This document shows, one piece after another, positions 23,951 through 32,696 of a DNA stretch of 64,000 bases. The translations under genes and the position numbers were made by a program. Every line of letters begins with the position of its first letter. Positions within the stretch are counted from its first letter, which is position 1. The notes below the pieces were generated by a model that saw only the letters and a program-made list of their open reading frames with translations, made no database searches and was not told the DNA's origin. This stretch comes from CAYLGT01 sp964383465 (GTDB taxonomy: Bacteria > Patescibacteriota > Saccharimonadia > Saccharimonadales > Saccharimonadaceae): positions 1-64,000 of the forward strand of contig CAYLGT010000004.1 in the NCBI GenBank assembly GCA_964383465.1. Direction: 5' to 3'.

Positions 23951-26062
23951 ATGTCTACTATTAACCCAACAGGGAAAGAAATCATCTCTGTTTCGGGCGA
24001 TTTTTGTGGTCGCCCACTTACTCTGGAAGTCAACCGCGTTGGCTTCCGAACTACTGCAAGCGTCATGGTCCGTTACGGCGACACTGTCGTGCTCGGCACT
24101 GCCATGGTGGGTAGTCGTCCGATCACACTCGACTACTTCCCGTTAAGTGTCGACTACGAAGAAAAGTTTTATGCAGCTGGCAAAATCTCGGGCTCTCGTT
24201 TTATCAAGCGCGAAGGTCGTCCAAGTGACGACGCTATCCTGATCGGTCGTCTCATCGACCGTCCGATTCGCCCACTGTTTCCAAAAGGCTATCGCCAAGA
24301 AGTGCAGGTGGTTGCAAGTGTCCTGTCTATGGACCCAAGTTTCCGCCCCGACATGGTTGGTATGATTGCTGCCAGTAGCGCCCTCATGCTGTCAGGTACG
24401 CCATTTGACGGTCCGGTGGCAGGACTGCGTGTTGGCCGCGTAAATGGTGAATTTAAAGCATTTCTGAGCCCAGAAGAGCGCGACGCGAGTGACCTCGACC
24501 TGGTCGTGGCTGGTGTCGAAGGTGGCATCATGATGGTTGAAGCCGGCGCCAACGAAGTGAGTGAGGACGTCGTCCTCGACGCTATCGAGTGGGCACACAA
24601 GCAGTTCAAAACTGCACTTGATCTACAGCGTGAACTAGCTGAAAAGGTTGGTGTCGCTCAGCAAGAGTACGAACTCATCCTGCCAAACGAAGACATCCAA
24701 AAAGAAGTTGACGCGTGGGTTGAAGGCAAATTTGGCGACGCTATCCGTCGTCCATACCCAGAGCGTAACGAAGTGGTCAACGAGATCCGTTGGGCATTCC
24801 ACGAGGCCATGGCGGAGAAGGTCGAAGACTACGACTCAGTCCGTGACGAGTACGACGAAGCGTTTACTATGGCGCTGCACAAGGACGTGCGAAAAGGTAT
24901 CGTCGAGAAGCAAGTTCGCCCAGATGGTCGTGCGCTCACTGAAGTGCGACAACTATCGAGTGAAGTGGGCGTCCTGCCACGAACTCACGGCTCAAGCCTG
25001 TTTACCCGCGGCGTCACCCAGGGCATGAACATCGTGACCCTCGCACCACTCAGCTACTCACAGATGGTCGACACTATGGAGCAAAACGACTATGAGCGTC
25101 GCTACATGCACCACTACAACGCCCCTGGTTACACGGTCGGTGAAGTACGTCGTCTCGGCTCGCCTGGTCGACGTGAAATCGGTCACGGCTACCTGGCAGA
25201 GCGAGCACTGGAACCAGTGCTGCCAGCTGCTGAAGATTTCCCATACGCGATCCGTAGCGTAACTGAGATCATGAGCCAAAACGGTTCAACTAGCATGGCT
25301 GCTACCTGTAGCTCATGCCTCGCACTTATGGATGCTGGCGTGCCGCTCAAGGCTCCAGTTTCCGGTATCGCCATGGGGCTCATGATGGATGGCGACAAAG
25401 CATATGTGCTGTCTGACATCGCTGACGCTGAAGACTTCGCAGGGGACATGGACTTCAAGACCGCTGGTACCAGCAAAGGTATCACGGCGCTTCAGATGGA
25501 TATGAAAGTTCACGGACTTCCAGTCGCAGTCCTGCGCCAAGCCTTGGAGCAGGGGCGTGATGGTCGTGCTCATATCCTCGAGCACATGCTGACCACTATC
25601 GCCCAGCCACGTCTCAGTATCTCGCCATTTGCACCACAGATCGAAAAGATCATGGTCAACCCCGAGAAAATCGGCGCGATCATCGGTAAGGGTGGTGAGA
25701 TGATCAACAAGATCACCAAAGAAACCGGTGCTGAAGTTGACATCAAAGACACCGGGCTTGTGACGGTTGCTGCGGTTGACTTGGAGTCGATCAAGAAAGC
25801 TGTCGATTGGATCAAGAGCCTTGTTGAAGAACCAGAAGTTGGTCGCATCTACGAAGGAAAAGTTGTCAAAGTCATGGAGTTTGGCGCTTTCGTTAACATC
25901 ATGCCTGGCATCGATGGCATGTGCCACATCTCTCAGCTGGCCGACAAGCGTGTCGAAAAGGTCACCGACGTCGTAAACGAAGGTGACATCGTAAAGGTCA
26001 AGCTGACAGCAATCGATGAGCGTGGACGCTTGAACCTTAGTATGAAAGATGCAGCCGCCTAA
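23951..26062 (+). CDS. pnp: Polynucleotide phosphorylase
   Basis: 703 residues, normal length. A 3'-5' phosphorolytic exoribonuclease of the RNA degradation machinery. Two RNase PH-like domains are visible (FCGRPLTLEVNRVGF, FIKREGRPSDDAILIGRLID; VRPDGRALTEVRQLSSEV, THGSSLFTRGVTQ), followed by a KH domain with the GxxG loop (IGAIIGKGGEMINKI) and an S1 domain (GRIYEGKVVKVMEFGAFVNI). Codon use is unusually C- and G-ending for the neighbourhood, consistent with high expression. Together with RNase J at 28031 it gives a Gram-positive style RNA decay set. Confidence 0.98.
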   Translation: MSTINPTGKEIISVSGDFCGRPLTLEVNRVGFRTTASVMVRYGDTVVLGTAMVGSRPITLDYFPLSVDYEEKFYAAGKISGSRFIKREGRPSDDAILIGRLIDRPIRPLFPKGYRQEVQVVASVLSMDPSFRPDMVGMIAASSALMLSGTPFDGPVAGLRVGRVNGEFKAFLSPEERDASDLDLVVAGVEGGIMMVEAGANEVSEDVVLDAIEWAHKQFKTALDLQRELAEKVGVAQQEYELILPNEDIQKEVDAWVEGKFGDAIRRPYPERNEVVNEIRWAFHEAMAEKVEDYDSVRDEYDEAFTMALHKDVRKGIVEKQVRPDGRALTEVRQLSSEVGVLPRTHGSSLFTRGVTQGMNIVTLAPLSYSQMVDTMEQNDYERRYMHHYNAPGYTVGEVRRLGSPGRREIGHGYLAERALEPVLPAAEDFPYAIRSVTEIMSQNGSTSMAATCSSCLALMDAGVPLKAPVSGIAMGLMMDGDKAYVLSDIADAEDFAGDMDFKTAGTSKGITALQMDMKVHGLPVAVLRQALEQGRDGRAHILEHMLTTIAQPRLSISPFAPQIEKIMVNPEKIGAIIGKGGEMINKITKETGAEVDIKDTGLVTVAAVDLESIKKAVDWIKSLVEEPEVGRIYEGKVVKVMEFGAFVNIMPGIDGMCHISQLADKRVEKVTDVVNEGDIVKVKLTAIDERGRLNLSMKDAAA

Positions 26063-26074
26063 CCACAAGCGGGT

Positions 26075-26080
26075 TATACT
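26075..26080 (+). promoter_or_regulatory. -10 box six bases before ATG of 26087 gene
   Basis: TATACT, then GTAGCT and ATG. The predicted start coincides with the A of the ATG (leaderless), and no ribosome site is present. Confidence 0.5.
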
Positions 26081-26086
26081 GTAGCT

Positions 26087-26620
26087 ATGCAGCCAACTAA
26101 CGCTACGCAGTCACGTCCAGTTCAATCGCAAAATATCGAGCGCCCGCAACCAGGTACTCTTCAGAAGCTCATGGTGCTGTGGTTCATCGGGGCAGCATTT
26201 ATGCTGACATTAGGTAGAAGTTTCCTAGGATCTGGCGGGTGGATGACGATACTCTATATCTTTACGGTTGCCCCATTTCTCTCCTTTTATGGGCTGTTTG
26301 TTTCAGCTATTGTCTACGTTCGCTGGAAGAAAACAGGATATGTATTTAGTCGATGGATGAAGGCTGCGCTAGGTATTTTCCTGGTAGCAACAGGTGTCCA
26401 TAGCGTTACGCTTGTCGATGGCGGGGACACAAATGAAAGCATCAACTCAGTACTTACGAACGTCATGGGCGTAAATGGTCAAAACGGGATGGATAGTCCC
26501 TTGATGAACTTGAGTAACAGTCTTGCGAATGTGTCCAAGGTTGTAATCGTCGTGACACTGGTTGCAATGCTGTTGCTGGCATTTTTAGATGGACGTCGTG
26601 TCAGCAAAAAATCTCACTAA
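26087..26620 (+). CDS. Membrane protein of unknown function
   Basis: 177 residues. A soluble N-terminus of ~25 residues rich in Gln/Pro/Thr precedes about four transmembrane helices (LMVLWFIGAAFMLTL, ILYIFTVAPFLSFYGLFVSA, AALGIFLVATGVHSV, VIVVTLVAMLLLAFL) and a basic end RRVSKKSH. No family is recognised. It overlaps the next gene by 32 bases in another frame, so both are probably expressed from the same short mRNA. Confidence 0.6.
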   Translation: MQPTNATQSRPVQSQNIERPQPGTLQKLMVLWFIGAAFMLTLGRSFLGSGGWMTILYIFTVAPFLSFYGLFVSAIVYVRWKKTGYVFSRWMKAALGIFLVATGVHSVTLVDGGDTNESINSVLTNVMGVNGQNGMDSPLMNLSNSLANVSKVVIVVTLVAMLLLAFLDGRRVSKKSH

Positions 26621-27185
26621 ATCAAAGCTTCTCGCGCAGCTTGCGGCAGATATCGTTACCGACGATGTCTGCCCAGATCTTCGCGAGCAGGCAACCCAGC
26701 TAGTGCTGGGTGACGGCAATCCAGGAGCTGAAATAGTGTTTATCGGTGAGGCGCCCGGAAAGAAAGAGGACGAACTTGGCCTGCCATTTGTCGGGGCGAG
26801 TGGACGGTTTCTTAACGAGATGCTGGCGGCAGCTGGTTTAGTACGGGAGGACGTTTATATAACAAACATCGTGAAGTATCGCCCGCCAAATAACCGTGAC
26901 CCATCCCCGGAAGAGAAGCGTGAGTTTTGGCCGTACCTCATGAAGCAGCTCGAAATCATCTCGCCCAAAGTTATCATCACTCTTGGCCGTCATAGTGGCA
27001 TGTGTTTCATTCCTGAGCTTGTTATATCTAAAGACCACGGTCATGCCCGCAAGGTCAAATATCATGAGCATGAGTTTCTCGTCATCCCGCTCTACCACCC
27101 AGCAGCCGCGCTGTATAACGGTGGCATGCGTCAAACATTGATCGATGATTTTCTTGCGGCAGCTCAGTTGGCGAGCCGGGGTTAG
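26589..27185 (+). CDS. Family-4-like uracil-DNA glycosylase lacking Fe-S ligands
   Basis: 198 residues from ATG 26589 (a GTG at 26598 is also possible). It removes uracil from DNA. Motifs: FIGEAPGKKEDELGLPFVG, TNIVKYRPPNNRDPSPEE, VIITLGRHS and IPLYHPAAALYNGG. Family 4 enzymes carry a 4Fe-4S cluster held by four cysteines; here the position in VKYRPP is Tyr, the one in EFWPYL is aromatic, and of the N-terminal pair only one Cys (DDVCPDL) remains. It is therefore either cluster-free or a divergent subfamily. It overlaps the upstream membrane gene. Confidence 0.85.
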   Translation: MDVVSAKNLTKSKLLAQLAADIVTDDVCPDLREQATQLVLGDGNPGAEIVFIGEAPGKKEDELGLPFVGASGRFLNEMLAAAGLVREDVYITNIVKYRPPNNRDPSPEEKREFWPYLMKQLEIISPKVIITLGRHSGMCFIPELVISKDHGHARKVKYHEHEFLVIPLYHPAAALYNGGMRQTLIDDFLAAAQLASRG

Positions 27186-27196
27186 AAAAGTAAAGC

Positions 27197-27223
27197 GGCC
27201 ACCCCTCGAGGTGAGGGATGGCC
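27197..27223 (-). terminator. Terminator of the 27233-27781 gene
   Basis: Stem GGCCATCCCTC / GAGGGGTGGCC on the minus strand (one G-U pair), followed by GCTTTACTTTTCT. It may also stop the uracil glycosylase transcript. Confidence 0.65.
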
Positions 27224-27232
27224 GGAATGGTG

Positions 27233-27781
27233 TTAGTTCTGCTCTTCATCAGGGATGTCTTCGGCGTTGAAGTAACGCTTGAGGGGCCGCACAACTGGCG
27301 CAAGCCTGGTCGCCATGTGCGCCTGGTAGTACTTCTGTGCACGATTGGCTCCCCACCACGCAACATATGCCATGCCGCTGATGATAAACAGAAGGATCGT
27401 ACAGAAGGTACCAGAGAAGATGAACGTTTCGATACCAACGTACCACCCCAAAACCATCGCCATCACACCACCAATCATGCCCCCTAGAAAACCGTAGCTA
27501 ACCTTGATCATGGTCAGCACGTTCAACGGAGCGTGATAGAGGTGAGTGGTTACGCTGATGGCCAGGTAGATCATGGTCATTGCGACGACCGCGTTCATGG
27601 GGAACCACCCTTGAGAGATCCACTTTGGGTATGACTCCATGGATTGCCTCAGGAACATGTCGTACGCAGTAGCTTGCGTAGGCCTCACTTGGTAGGCGAC
27701 TAGTGTCATAGGCAGGCACATCAGTAGCACCATGAGAAGGGTAGTTCGCCTCCTGCTTGTGGCCTGGCGTGTAGTCTCCAC
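27233..27781 (-). CDS. GC-rich membrane protein, unknown
   Basis: 182 residues from GTG 27781, chosen because AGGAG lies 5 bases upstream; a TTG further upstream (27829) has no such site. About four hydrophobic helices (LLMVLLMCLPMTLVAY, MNAVVAMTMIYLAISV, YGFLGGMIGGVMAMVLG, FCTILLFIISGMAYVAWW) and a charged C-terminus ending PDEEQN. No family is recognised. Codons are mostly G/C-ending, unlike the neighbours. It has a canonical promoter, a ~57-nt leader and its own terminator, the layout shared by the other GC-rich genes of the window. Confidence 0.6.
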   Translation of the reverse strand: METTRQATSRRRTTLLMVLLMCLPMTLVAYQVRPTQATAYDMFLRQSMESYPKWISQGWFPMNAVVAMTMIYLAISVTTHLYHAPLNVLTMIKVSYGFLGGMIGGVMAMVLGWYVGIETFIFSGTFCTILLFIISGMAYVAWWGANRAQKYYQAHMATRLAPVVRPLKRYFNAEDIPDEEQN

Positions 27782-27844
27782 GTAAACTCCTATCTCTCGA
27801 AGAGATGTCGAGGTACAAACTTCTTTCAAAAGTCTAACGAAAGT

Positions 27845-27873
27845 ATCTAATCACAAATAGATAAAATGTCAAC
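27845..27873 (-). promoter_or_regulatory. Promoter of the GC-rich membrane gene
   Basis: Minus strand TTGACA (27873-27868), 17-base spacer, TAGATA (27850-27845). Confidence 0.5.
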
Positions 27874-27897
27874 GTTACACAATGCAGATGTACTTTC

Positions 27898-27926
27898 TTG
27901 CTTAAACAGGGGCGGCGTGCTATACT
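27898..27926 (+). promoter_or_regulatory. RNase J promoter
   Basis: TTGCTT, 17-base spacer, TATACT (27921-27926) preceded by TGC. The leader of ~100 nt contains an imperfect hairpin (GAGGAGAAGT / ACTTCCTC) at 27941-27968. Confidence 0.6.
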
Positions 27927-28030
27927 ACATAGAACGAACTAGAGGAGAAGTGACAGATATACTTCCTCGGAAACTGAAACTGAAATTACTTTATTTGCTA
28001 CAACAAAAGAAAGGACAAAAGTAATACCCT

Positions 28031-30187
28031 ATGGGTCAACGAAGACTCGCAGGACCGCAAAAAGACGATATGTCTAAGCGGCCTAACCAACAACGTAAAA
28101 AATCAGACAACACCGTGCTGAACAACACCTCGACTCGTCGTGGTGAAGTCTTCCGTGCGCAACGTCGTACTAGCGAGAACGTCAACGTTCGCGCTAGCCA
28201 GCATGTCATCGACATCCCGGTAAACAAATCGCGCTACAACGGCTACGGTGGTCAGCAGTTTAGTTTGGCAGATGCTAAAAAACAGCGGCCAAACCCGAAC
28301 CGCCCAAGCCTTCGCGTCATCCCGATCGGTGGACTGGGCGAAATGGGCATCGGTAAAAACATGATGGCCCTGGAATATGACCAGGACATCATCGTGCTCG
28401 ACATGGGCTTTTTGTTCCCGGGTGCTGACTACCCAGGTATCAACTACATCACGCCCGACATCAGCTATCTCGAAGAAAATAAGCACAAAATCCGTGGACA
28501 TGTGTTTACCCACGGGCACCTGGACCACATCGGTGCGTTTCGCCACCTCATCCATAAGATTCCTGCGCCGGTCTACGGCAGCAAATTTACCCTCGGTATG
28601 ATCGAAAAGACCATGGAAGAGGCTACGAGTGGGTATACGCCCGAATACCACGAAATGAACCCTGAAGCTCATGAGCGAGTACAGCTTGGCGATAGTTTCA
28701 GTGTTGAGCTGGTTCGTGTGAACCACTCAATCCCTGATGCAACTGCAGTTATCATCCGCACTCCGGTTGGTAACCTACTCGACAGTGGTGACTGGCGTTT
28801 CGAAGAAAACCCGGTTGATGGTCGCAAGTTTGACCTGGAGCGAATCACCGAAGTCGCAACTAAAGAAGGCTTCTTGCTCTTCATGAACGAGTCGACCAAC
28901 TGTGAAAGCGACGGAACGCACACGCACGGTGAGTTCGACATCCAGGAAAGCTTTGGCCAGATCATGGACAAGTATCCAAACAGCCGCCTGATCCTCAGCA
29001 CCTTCTCGTCACAGATTCACCGTATTCAGCTCATCTTGGACGAAGCCAAGAAGCACGACCGCAAAGTTGCGTTTGCCGGCTATAGCATGATCCAAAACGT
29101 CGAGCTGGCGCTGCGCACAGGTGTGATCAAGGTTCCGAAAGACACCGTCGTAAAGATGGAAGATCTCGTGAAATTACCTGACGGCAAAGTACTGCTTGTT
29201 TGTACTGGTTCACAGGGTGAGTTCAACGCCGTACTTAACCGAATGGCCTCTGGTGCTCACAAGCACATCAAGGTGAAAAGTTCTGACGTCGTTATCTTTA
29301 GCTCGAACCCGATTCCTGGAAACGAAAAGTACGTCGTACGAACTGTCGACGGCCTTATGCGTGAGGGAAGCGATGTCGTGCAAAACGGCAAGAGCCACCT
29401 GACTGGCATCGGTCCTATCCACTTGTCAGGACACGGCTACTATGACGACCACGTCAAGCTGATTGGCGCCGTTAACCCAAAGTACTACCTCCCGATTCAC
29501 GGCGAATTCCACATGCTACATCACAACGCAGTGTTGGCTGAAAAAGAAAACGGCATCCCCCGTGACAACATCTTTGTCTGTGACGCCGGTGACGTTGTCG
29601 AGTTTTACCACGACGGCAGCGCCAAGAAAACTGGTCGTGTACCAGTTGGCGGTATCATGTATGACGACAGTGGTGCAGAGGTGTCAGAAGTGGTTCTCAA
29701 AGACCGCATCCACATGTCGCACGAAGGTATGTTCGTTGTCGTACTAACCGTCGCTCGTGGTAGTGGACGGCTCCTAACTAGCCCAGATATCATCTCTCGA
29801 GGCTTCATATATCTGCGTGACAGCGAAGAGCTCATGAACCTCATTCGCCAGTACTTGAAGCAAAAAGTTGCTCGAAGTTTCGGTGGTCGCAAAGCTGACA
29901 TGGACCAGCTGAAGAAAGAACTGAAAGACGAGATCACGCACATCCTCTATGACCAGACTCGCCGTACGCCAATCGTGATCCCTGTGATCAACGAGATTAG
30001 CGCTGGTGGTAACGGTGGTGGTCAGACGAGCGCACCCGGACGTCAGCCGGCTCGTCGTCCAAACGAAAAACCAGCGCCTCGCCAACCAATTCGTGAAGAG
30101 CGCTTCCGCCCGCAGCCAGTGATTCCGGAGCTGAAGGCTCAGCCGTTTGCTCAGGAAGCTGAAAACCGACATATCCGAGAAATCTAA
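28031..30187 (+). CDS. rnj: Ribonuclease J
   Basis: 718 residues. A metallo-beta-lactamase/beta-CASP RNase with endo- and 5'-3' exonuclease activity. The zinc motif THGHLDHIGAFRHL is intact, with IPIGGLGEMGIGKN before it and HLSGHGYYDDH plus LPIHGEFHMLHHNA after it. It is longer than the usual ~555: the N-terminus adds ~80 basic, Asn/Arg-rich residues and the C-terminus ~60 Pro/Arg/Gln-rich residues, both probably disordered RNA-binding tails. AAGGAC lies 14 bases before the ATG; an internal ATG at 28070 is an alternative start. Confidence 0.95.
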   Translation: MGQRRLAGPQKDDMSKRPNQQRKKSDNTVLNNTSTRRGEVFRAQRRTSENVNVRASQHVIDIPVNKSRYNGYGGQQFSLADAKKQRPNPNRPSLRVIPIGGLGEMGIGKNMMALEYDQDIIVLDMGFLFPGADYPGINYITPDISYLEENKHKIRGHVFTHGHLDHIGAFRHLIHKIPAPVYGSKFTLGMIEKTMEEATSGYTPEYHEMNPEAHERVQLGDSFSVELVRVNHSIPDATAVIIRTPVGNLLDSGDWRFEENPVDGRKFDLERITEVATKEGFLLFMNESTNCESDGTHTHGEFDIQESFGQIMDKYPNSRLILSTFSSQIHRIQLILDEAKKHDRKVAFAGYSMIQNVELALRTGVIKVPKDTVVKMEDLVKLPDGKVLLVCTGSQGEFNAVLNRMASGAHKHIKVKSSDVVIFSSNPIPGNEKYVVRTVDGLMREGSDVVQNGKSHLTGIGPIHLSGHGYYDDHVKLIGAVNPKYYLPIHGEFHMLHHNAVLAEKENGIPRDNIFVCDAGDVVEFYHDGSAKKTGRVPVGGIMYDDSGAEVSEVVLKDRIHMSHEGMFVVVLTVARGSGRLLTSPDIISRGFIYLRDSEELMNLIRQYLKQKVARSFGGRKADMDQLKKELKDEITHILYDQTRRTPIVIPVINEISAGGNGGGQTSAPGRQPARRPNEKPAPRQPIREERFRPQPVIPELKAQPFAQEAENRHIREI

Positions 30188-30196
30188 ACCAGCGCT

Positions 30197-32023
30197 TTAG
30201 TGCAGTGAAGATTGATCGTCTGGATTGCTAAAGTTTCGCTCTCGCAATATCGCACCCTGTCTATTTGCGCGAAGCCAGGCGCGTATTCCGGCGAGGAACA
30301 GCATCGACAGTGCTCCACCAAACACTAATACCCAGGTGATGTCTGGAAGATCATTTATTTTATCGGTTGTTGCGAAACCTAGCGCCCCAACCACGATAAA
30401 AAACAGCAGGGTGTACACAATATCTGAAAAGGGTAGTGGGCGTTTGGCTAGAAGCCCAAGGCTGTAAAGTATGCCGACAACACCCGTTGTGGATACTATG
30501 ATCCACAAGAGCTGTGGCGTCCCCACCATGAGCATCGACTGGTTGACCTCATCGCGCATTCGAAGGGCTCCAGCTATGAGAGCTATCGAACTGAGAGTAA
30601 GCAAGAGAGAAAACCACGTATCACCAACTTGCGTGAGGGGTTTTTCACGACGCTTACGATGACGAAATGCATCGGATAACAACCAAATAACCAGCCCAAT
30701 TCCCGTACAAAGTATGCCGAGCGACAACAGCCCGACGAGTGTCATGTATGGTTCGGGAGTGTCTGCGTCGGAGTTCGTGTAGGCAAAGTTGAAGAAGACT
30801 AGAACTGCAGTTCCTATAAACAGCATGACAAAGGACCATATCCTCCTTACCATTGCTCGGCTTAGCCCCAAGACGCACGCGACACCAAGGGCTAGTAGGG
30901 CGCTATAAAGCCATGGCGTTGAACTTAGAAACGGCTGCAGTGTTGTTGCATTACTGGAGCCCAACGGGGTGTAGATTGGTGTAAATTGCAGACTGAACAT
31001 AGTGAGACCAAGGAGTACTAGCGCACCTGAGACTATGTTTCGTCGTATAAATTCGCCAAATCGTATCCAACGATGTTCGGGGTGTGTGAGCGCGACTCTA
31101 TGCTTCCAAGCGAGTAGCGTGGTGGAGATGAGGTATATTCCCCCCGCTACCAGTGGCGCTACCAATACATCCCACAGGTGAAATGCGTCAGTCAGCCAGA
31201 AACTTACAACAATTATGATAATGCTGCAGAGCCAGAACTCCCATTGTTTGTAGAGATAGCTCCATTCATTTTCTCCACCTTCATTACCGATGTCTCGTTG
31301 TTGAAACTCATGTAATATGTACTGATAATCAGCCTTTGTTAGAGGTGAAATAGTTGTGAGTAGACGGCCTCGATTTTGTATCACACCTTCTTCGTCATAC
31401 TCCGCCAAGAATATATTTTTAGGAAGCTTTTGTAACGGTGGTATGTCGTTATTCGATAACAAGACGGTATTATATGCATGCTCGTCATTCTCCAGTGGCC
31501 ACCACCATCGATAATCTGCCTCAGTAGACAGCACCGTGTATGACGATGCGGACGTTTTTAGTAGCAGTTCACTTGCGCAGAACTCACCATTTCGGAGCGT
31601 GACGAGACTTTTGATTTGTCCACTGTGCAGAAGAAGGAGTGTGTCCACGAGACTAAGTGCAGCCGATTTTTCGTCCTCAAAAATTAGTTCGTACATTCCT
31701 CCATATATCAGCGGACCACCCTCTATATGCAGGGCAAAGGCGATGCTTGTGAGTTCGAGAGCGAACCGCAGCGTCGTATCGCTGGCTTTTCGTCCTGACT
31801 CGTAGGTTGCGAATACCTCATCTTCATCCTCGGACCGAGGAATACGGCTGTAAGCATCCGCCTGGATATTGAGGAGATTCTTATCAAGCTTCGCGCGTTC
31901 AAATTCTTTTTGGAATAACTTGAAAAATGTAATGACTGAGAATTCGGGCGTACCATCTGAAGCTTCATGATCCATGTCCATATCGTAGGTAGTTTTCTTT
32001 CTGAGGTCAATCAGTGTTTTCAT
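30197..32023 (-). CDS. Large multi-pass membrane protein, unknown
   Basis: 608 residues from ATG 32023 (a TTG seven codons upstream is less likely). The N-terminal ~270 residues are soluble with no recognised family; the rest contains about ten transmembrane helices (FWLCSIIIIVVSFWLTDAF, YSALLALGVACVLGLS, FVMLFIGTAVLVFFNF, LGILCTGIGLVIWLL, DIVYTLLFFIVVGALGFA). It ends RNFSNPDDQSSLH. It lies 34 bases downstream of the GtrA-like gene on the same strand and may be read from its promoter, though codon use differs clearly. Function unknown. Confidence 0.6.
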   Translation of the reverse strand: MKTLIDLRKKTTYDMDMDHEASDGTPEFSVITFFKLFQKEFERAKLDKNLLNIQADAYSRIPRSEDEDEVFATYESGRKASDTTLRFALELTSIAFALHIEGGPLIYGGMYELIFEDEKSAALSLVDTLLLLHSGQIKSLVTLRNGEFCASELLLKTSASSYTVLSTEADYRWWWPLENDEHAYNTVLLSNNDIPPLQKLPKNIFLAEYDEEGVIQNRGRLLTTISPLTKADYQYILHEFQQRDIGNEGGENEWSYLYKQWEFWLCSIIIIVVSFWLTDAFHLWDVLVAPLVAGGIYLISTTLLAWKHRVALTHPEHRWIRFGEFIRRNIVSGALVLLGLTMFSLQFTPIYTPLGSSNATTLQPFLSSTPWLYSALLALGVACVLGLSRAMVRRIWSFVMLFIGTAVLVFFNFAYTNSDADTPEPYMTLVGLLSLGILCTGIGLVIWLLSDAFRHRKRREKPLTQVGDTWFSLLLTLSSIALIAGALRMRDEVNQSMLMVGTPQLLWIIVSTTGVVGILYSLGLLAKRPLPFSDIVYTLLFFIVVGALGFATTDKINDLPDITWVLVFGGALSMLFLAGIRAWLRANRQGAILRERNFSNPDDQSSLH

Positions 32024-32057
32024 CAAATAACTAAACCCCGCCAAACTGTGACGGAGT

Positions 32058-32486
32058 CTAGTTGGACTCGACGTCTGTAGGCGGGGGAAGGGGCTCTCGG
32101 TGAGAGATCAGGTTGTTCCAGGTGAAGCTGAACGCCAGGCTGCAGGCCATAGCGCCAACATAGACCTGGGGAGTGTTTGCCTCTAGTTGCAACAGCGTGG
32201 CGGCGGCAACCGAGTTGACGCCCAAGCCAGCTAGGTTTCCTGGCATGAACAGCACCCAGCGGCGCTGCCAACCATGGATAGTGGGATGGCGATCACCAAA
32301 GGTGAACCTGTCATGCACCCAGAAGCTCGCTTGACCACCAGTGATGAAGCCGAGCATGTTGGCGAGCCCAACGGCAACGCCAGCGTGCAGCGCGAGCGTA
32401 AACACACTCACGTTCGTGACGGTCGGCACGATCCCAAGCACGGAGTACTTGACGAGTCTCAGGAGCACATGAGTGCGCTGATTCAC
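32058..32486 (-). CDS. GtrA-like small membrane protein, GC-rich
   Basis: 142 residues with a GTG start and AGGTG site. Four hydrophobic helices and the motif FWVHDRFTFGDR match the GtrA family, small membrane proteins associated with moving lipid-linked sugars across the membrane or with wall polymer glycosylation. Codon use is strongly G/C-ending. It has a canonical promoter with 17-base spacing and a hairpin in its 53-nt leader. Confidence 0.75.
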   Translation of the reverse strand: MNQRTHVLLRLVKYSVLGIVPTVTNVSVFTLALHAGVAVGLANMLGFITGGQASFWVHDRFTFGDRHPTIHGWQRRWVLFMPGNLAGLGVNSVAAATLLQLEANTPQVYVGAMACSLAFSFTWNNLISHREPLPPPTDVESN

Positions 32487-32517
32487 TGTATTTCACCTCG
32501 ATTCAAAAAGAGCTAGT

Positions 32518-32534
32518 GGAAGCAGGGTGCTTCC
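32518..32534 (-). promoter_or_regulatory. Leader hairpin of GtrA-like gene
   Basis: GGAAGCA CCC TGCTTCC, a perfect 7-bp stem just after the predicted transcription start, possibly stabilising the 5' end. Confidence 0.5.
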
Positions 32535-32545
32535 ATCAAATACCT

Positions 32546-32574
32546 ATGATACCACCAAAGTAAACATTCGTCAA
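32546..32574 (-). promoter_or_regulatory. Promoter of GtrA-like gene
   Basis: Minus strand TTGACG (32574-32569), 17-base spacer, TATCAT (32551-32546). Confidence 0.6.
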
Positions 32575-32609
32575 TCAATGTAAAGGAGTTAAAGTATTCG
32601 AAAGGGGTG

Positions 32610-32638
32610 TTGCATTTTGTAGCAATTTATGCTACAAT
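32610..32638 (+). promoter_or_regulatory. ftsK promoter with overlapping palindrome
   Basis: TTGCAT (32610-32615), 17-base spacer, TACAAT (32633-32638) with TGC extension. An inverted repeat TGTAGC-N7-GCTACA (32618-32636) sits between and over the boxes, in operator position. Confidence 0.6.
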
Positions 32639-32651
32639 TTAACCATAAACA

Positions 32652-32678
32652 GTTCTCGACAGCAATGACCTCGAGAAC
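32652..32678 (+). promoter_or_regulatory. ftsK leader hairpin
   Basis: GTTCTCGA / TCGAGAAC, a perfect 8-bp stem with an 11-base loop, in the mRNA leader before the ATG at 32697. Confidence 0.5.
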
Positions 32679-32696
32679 GTATAATGAACGAAGTAT

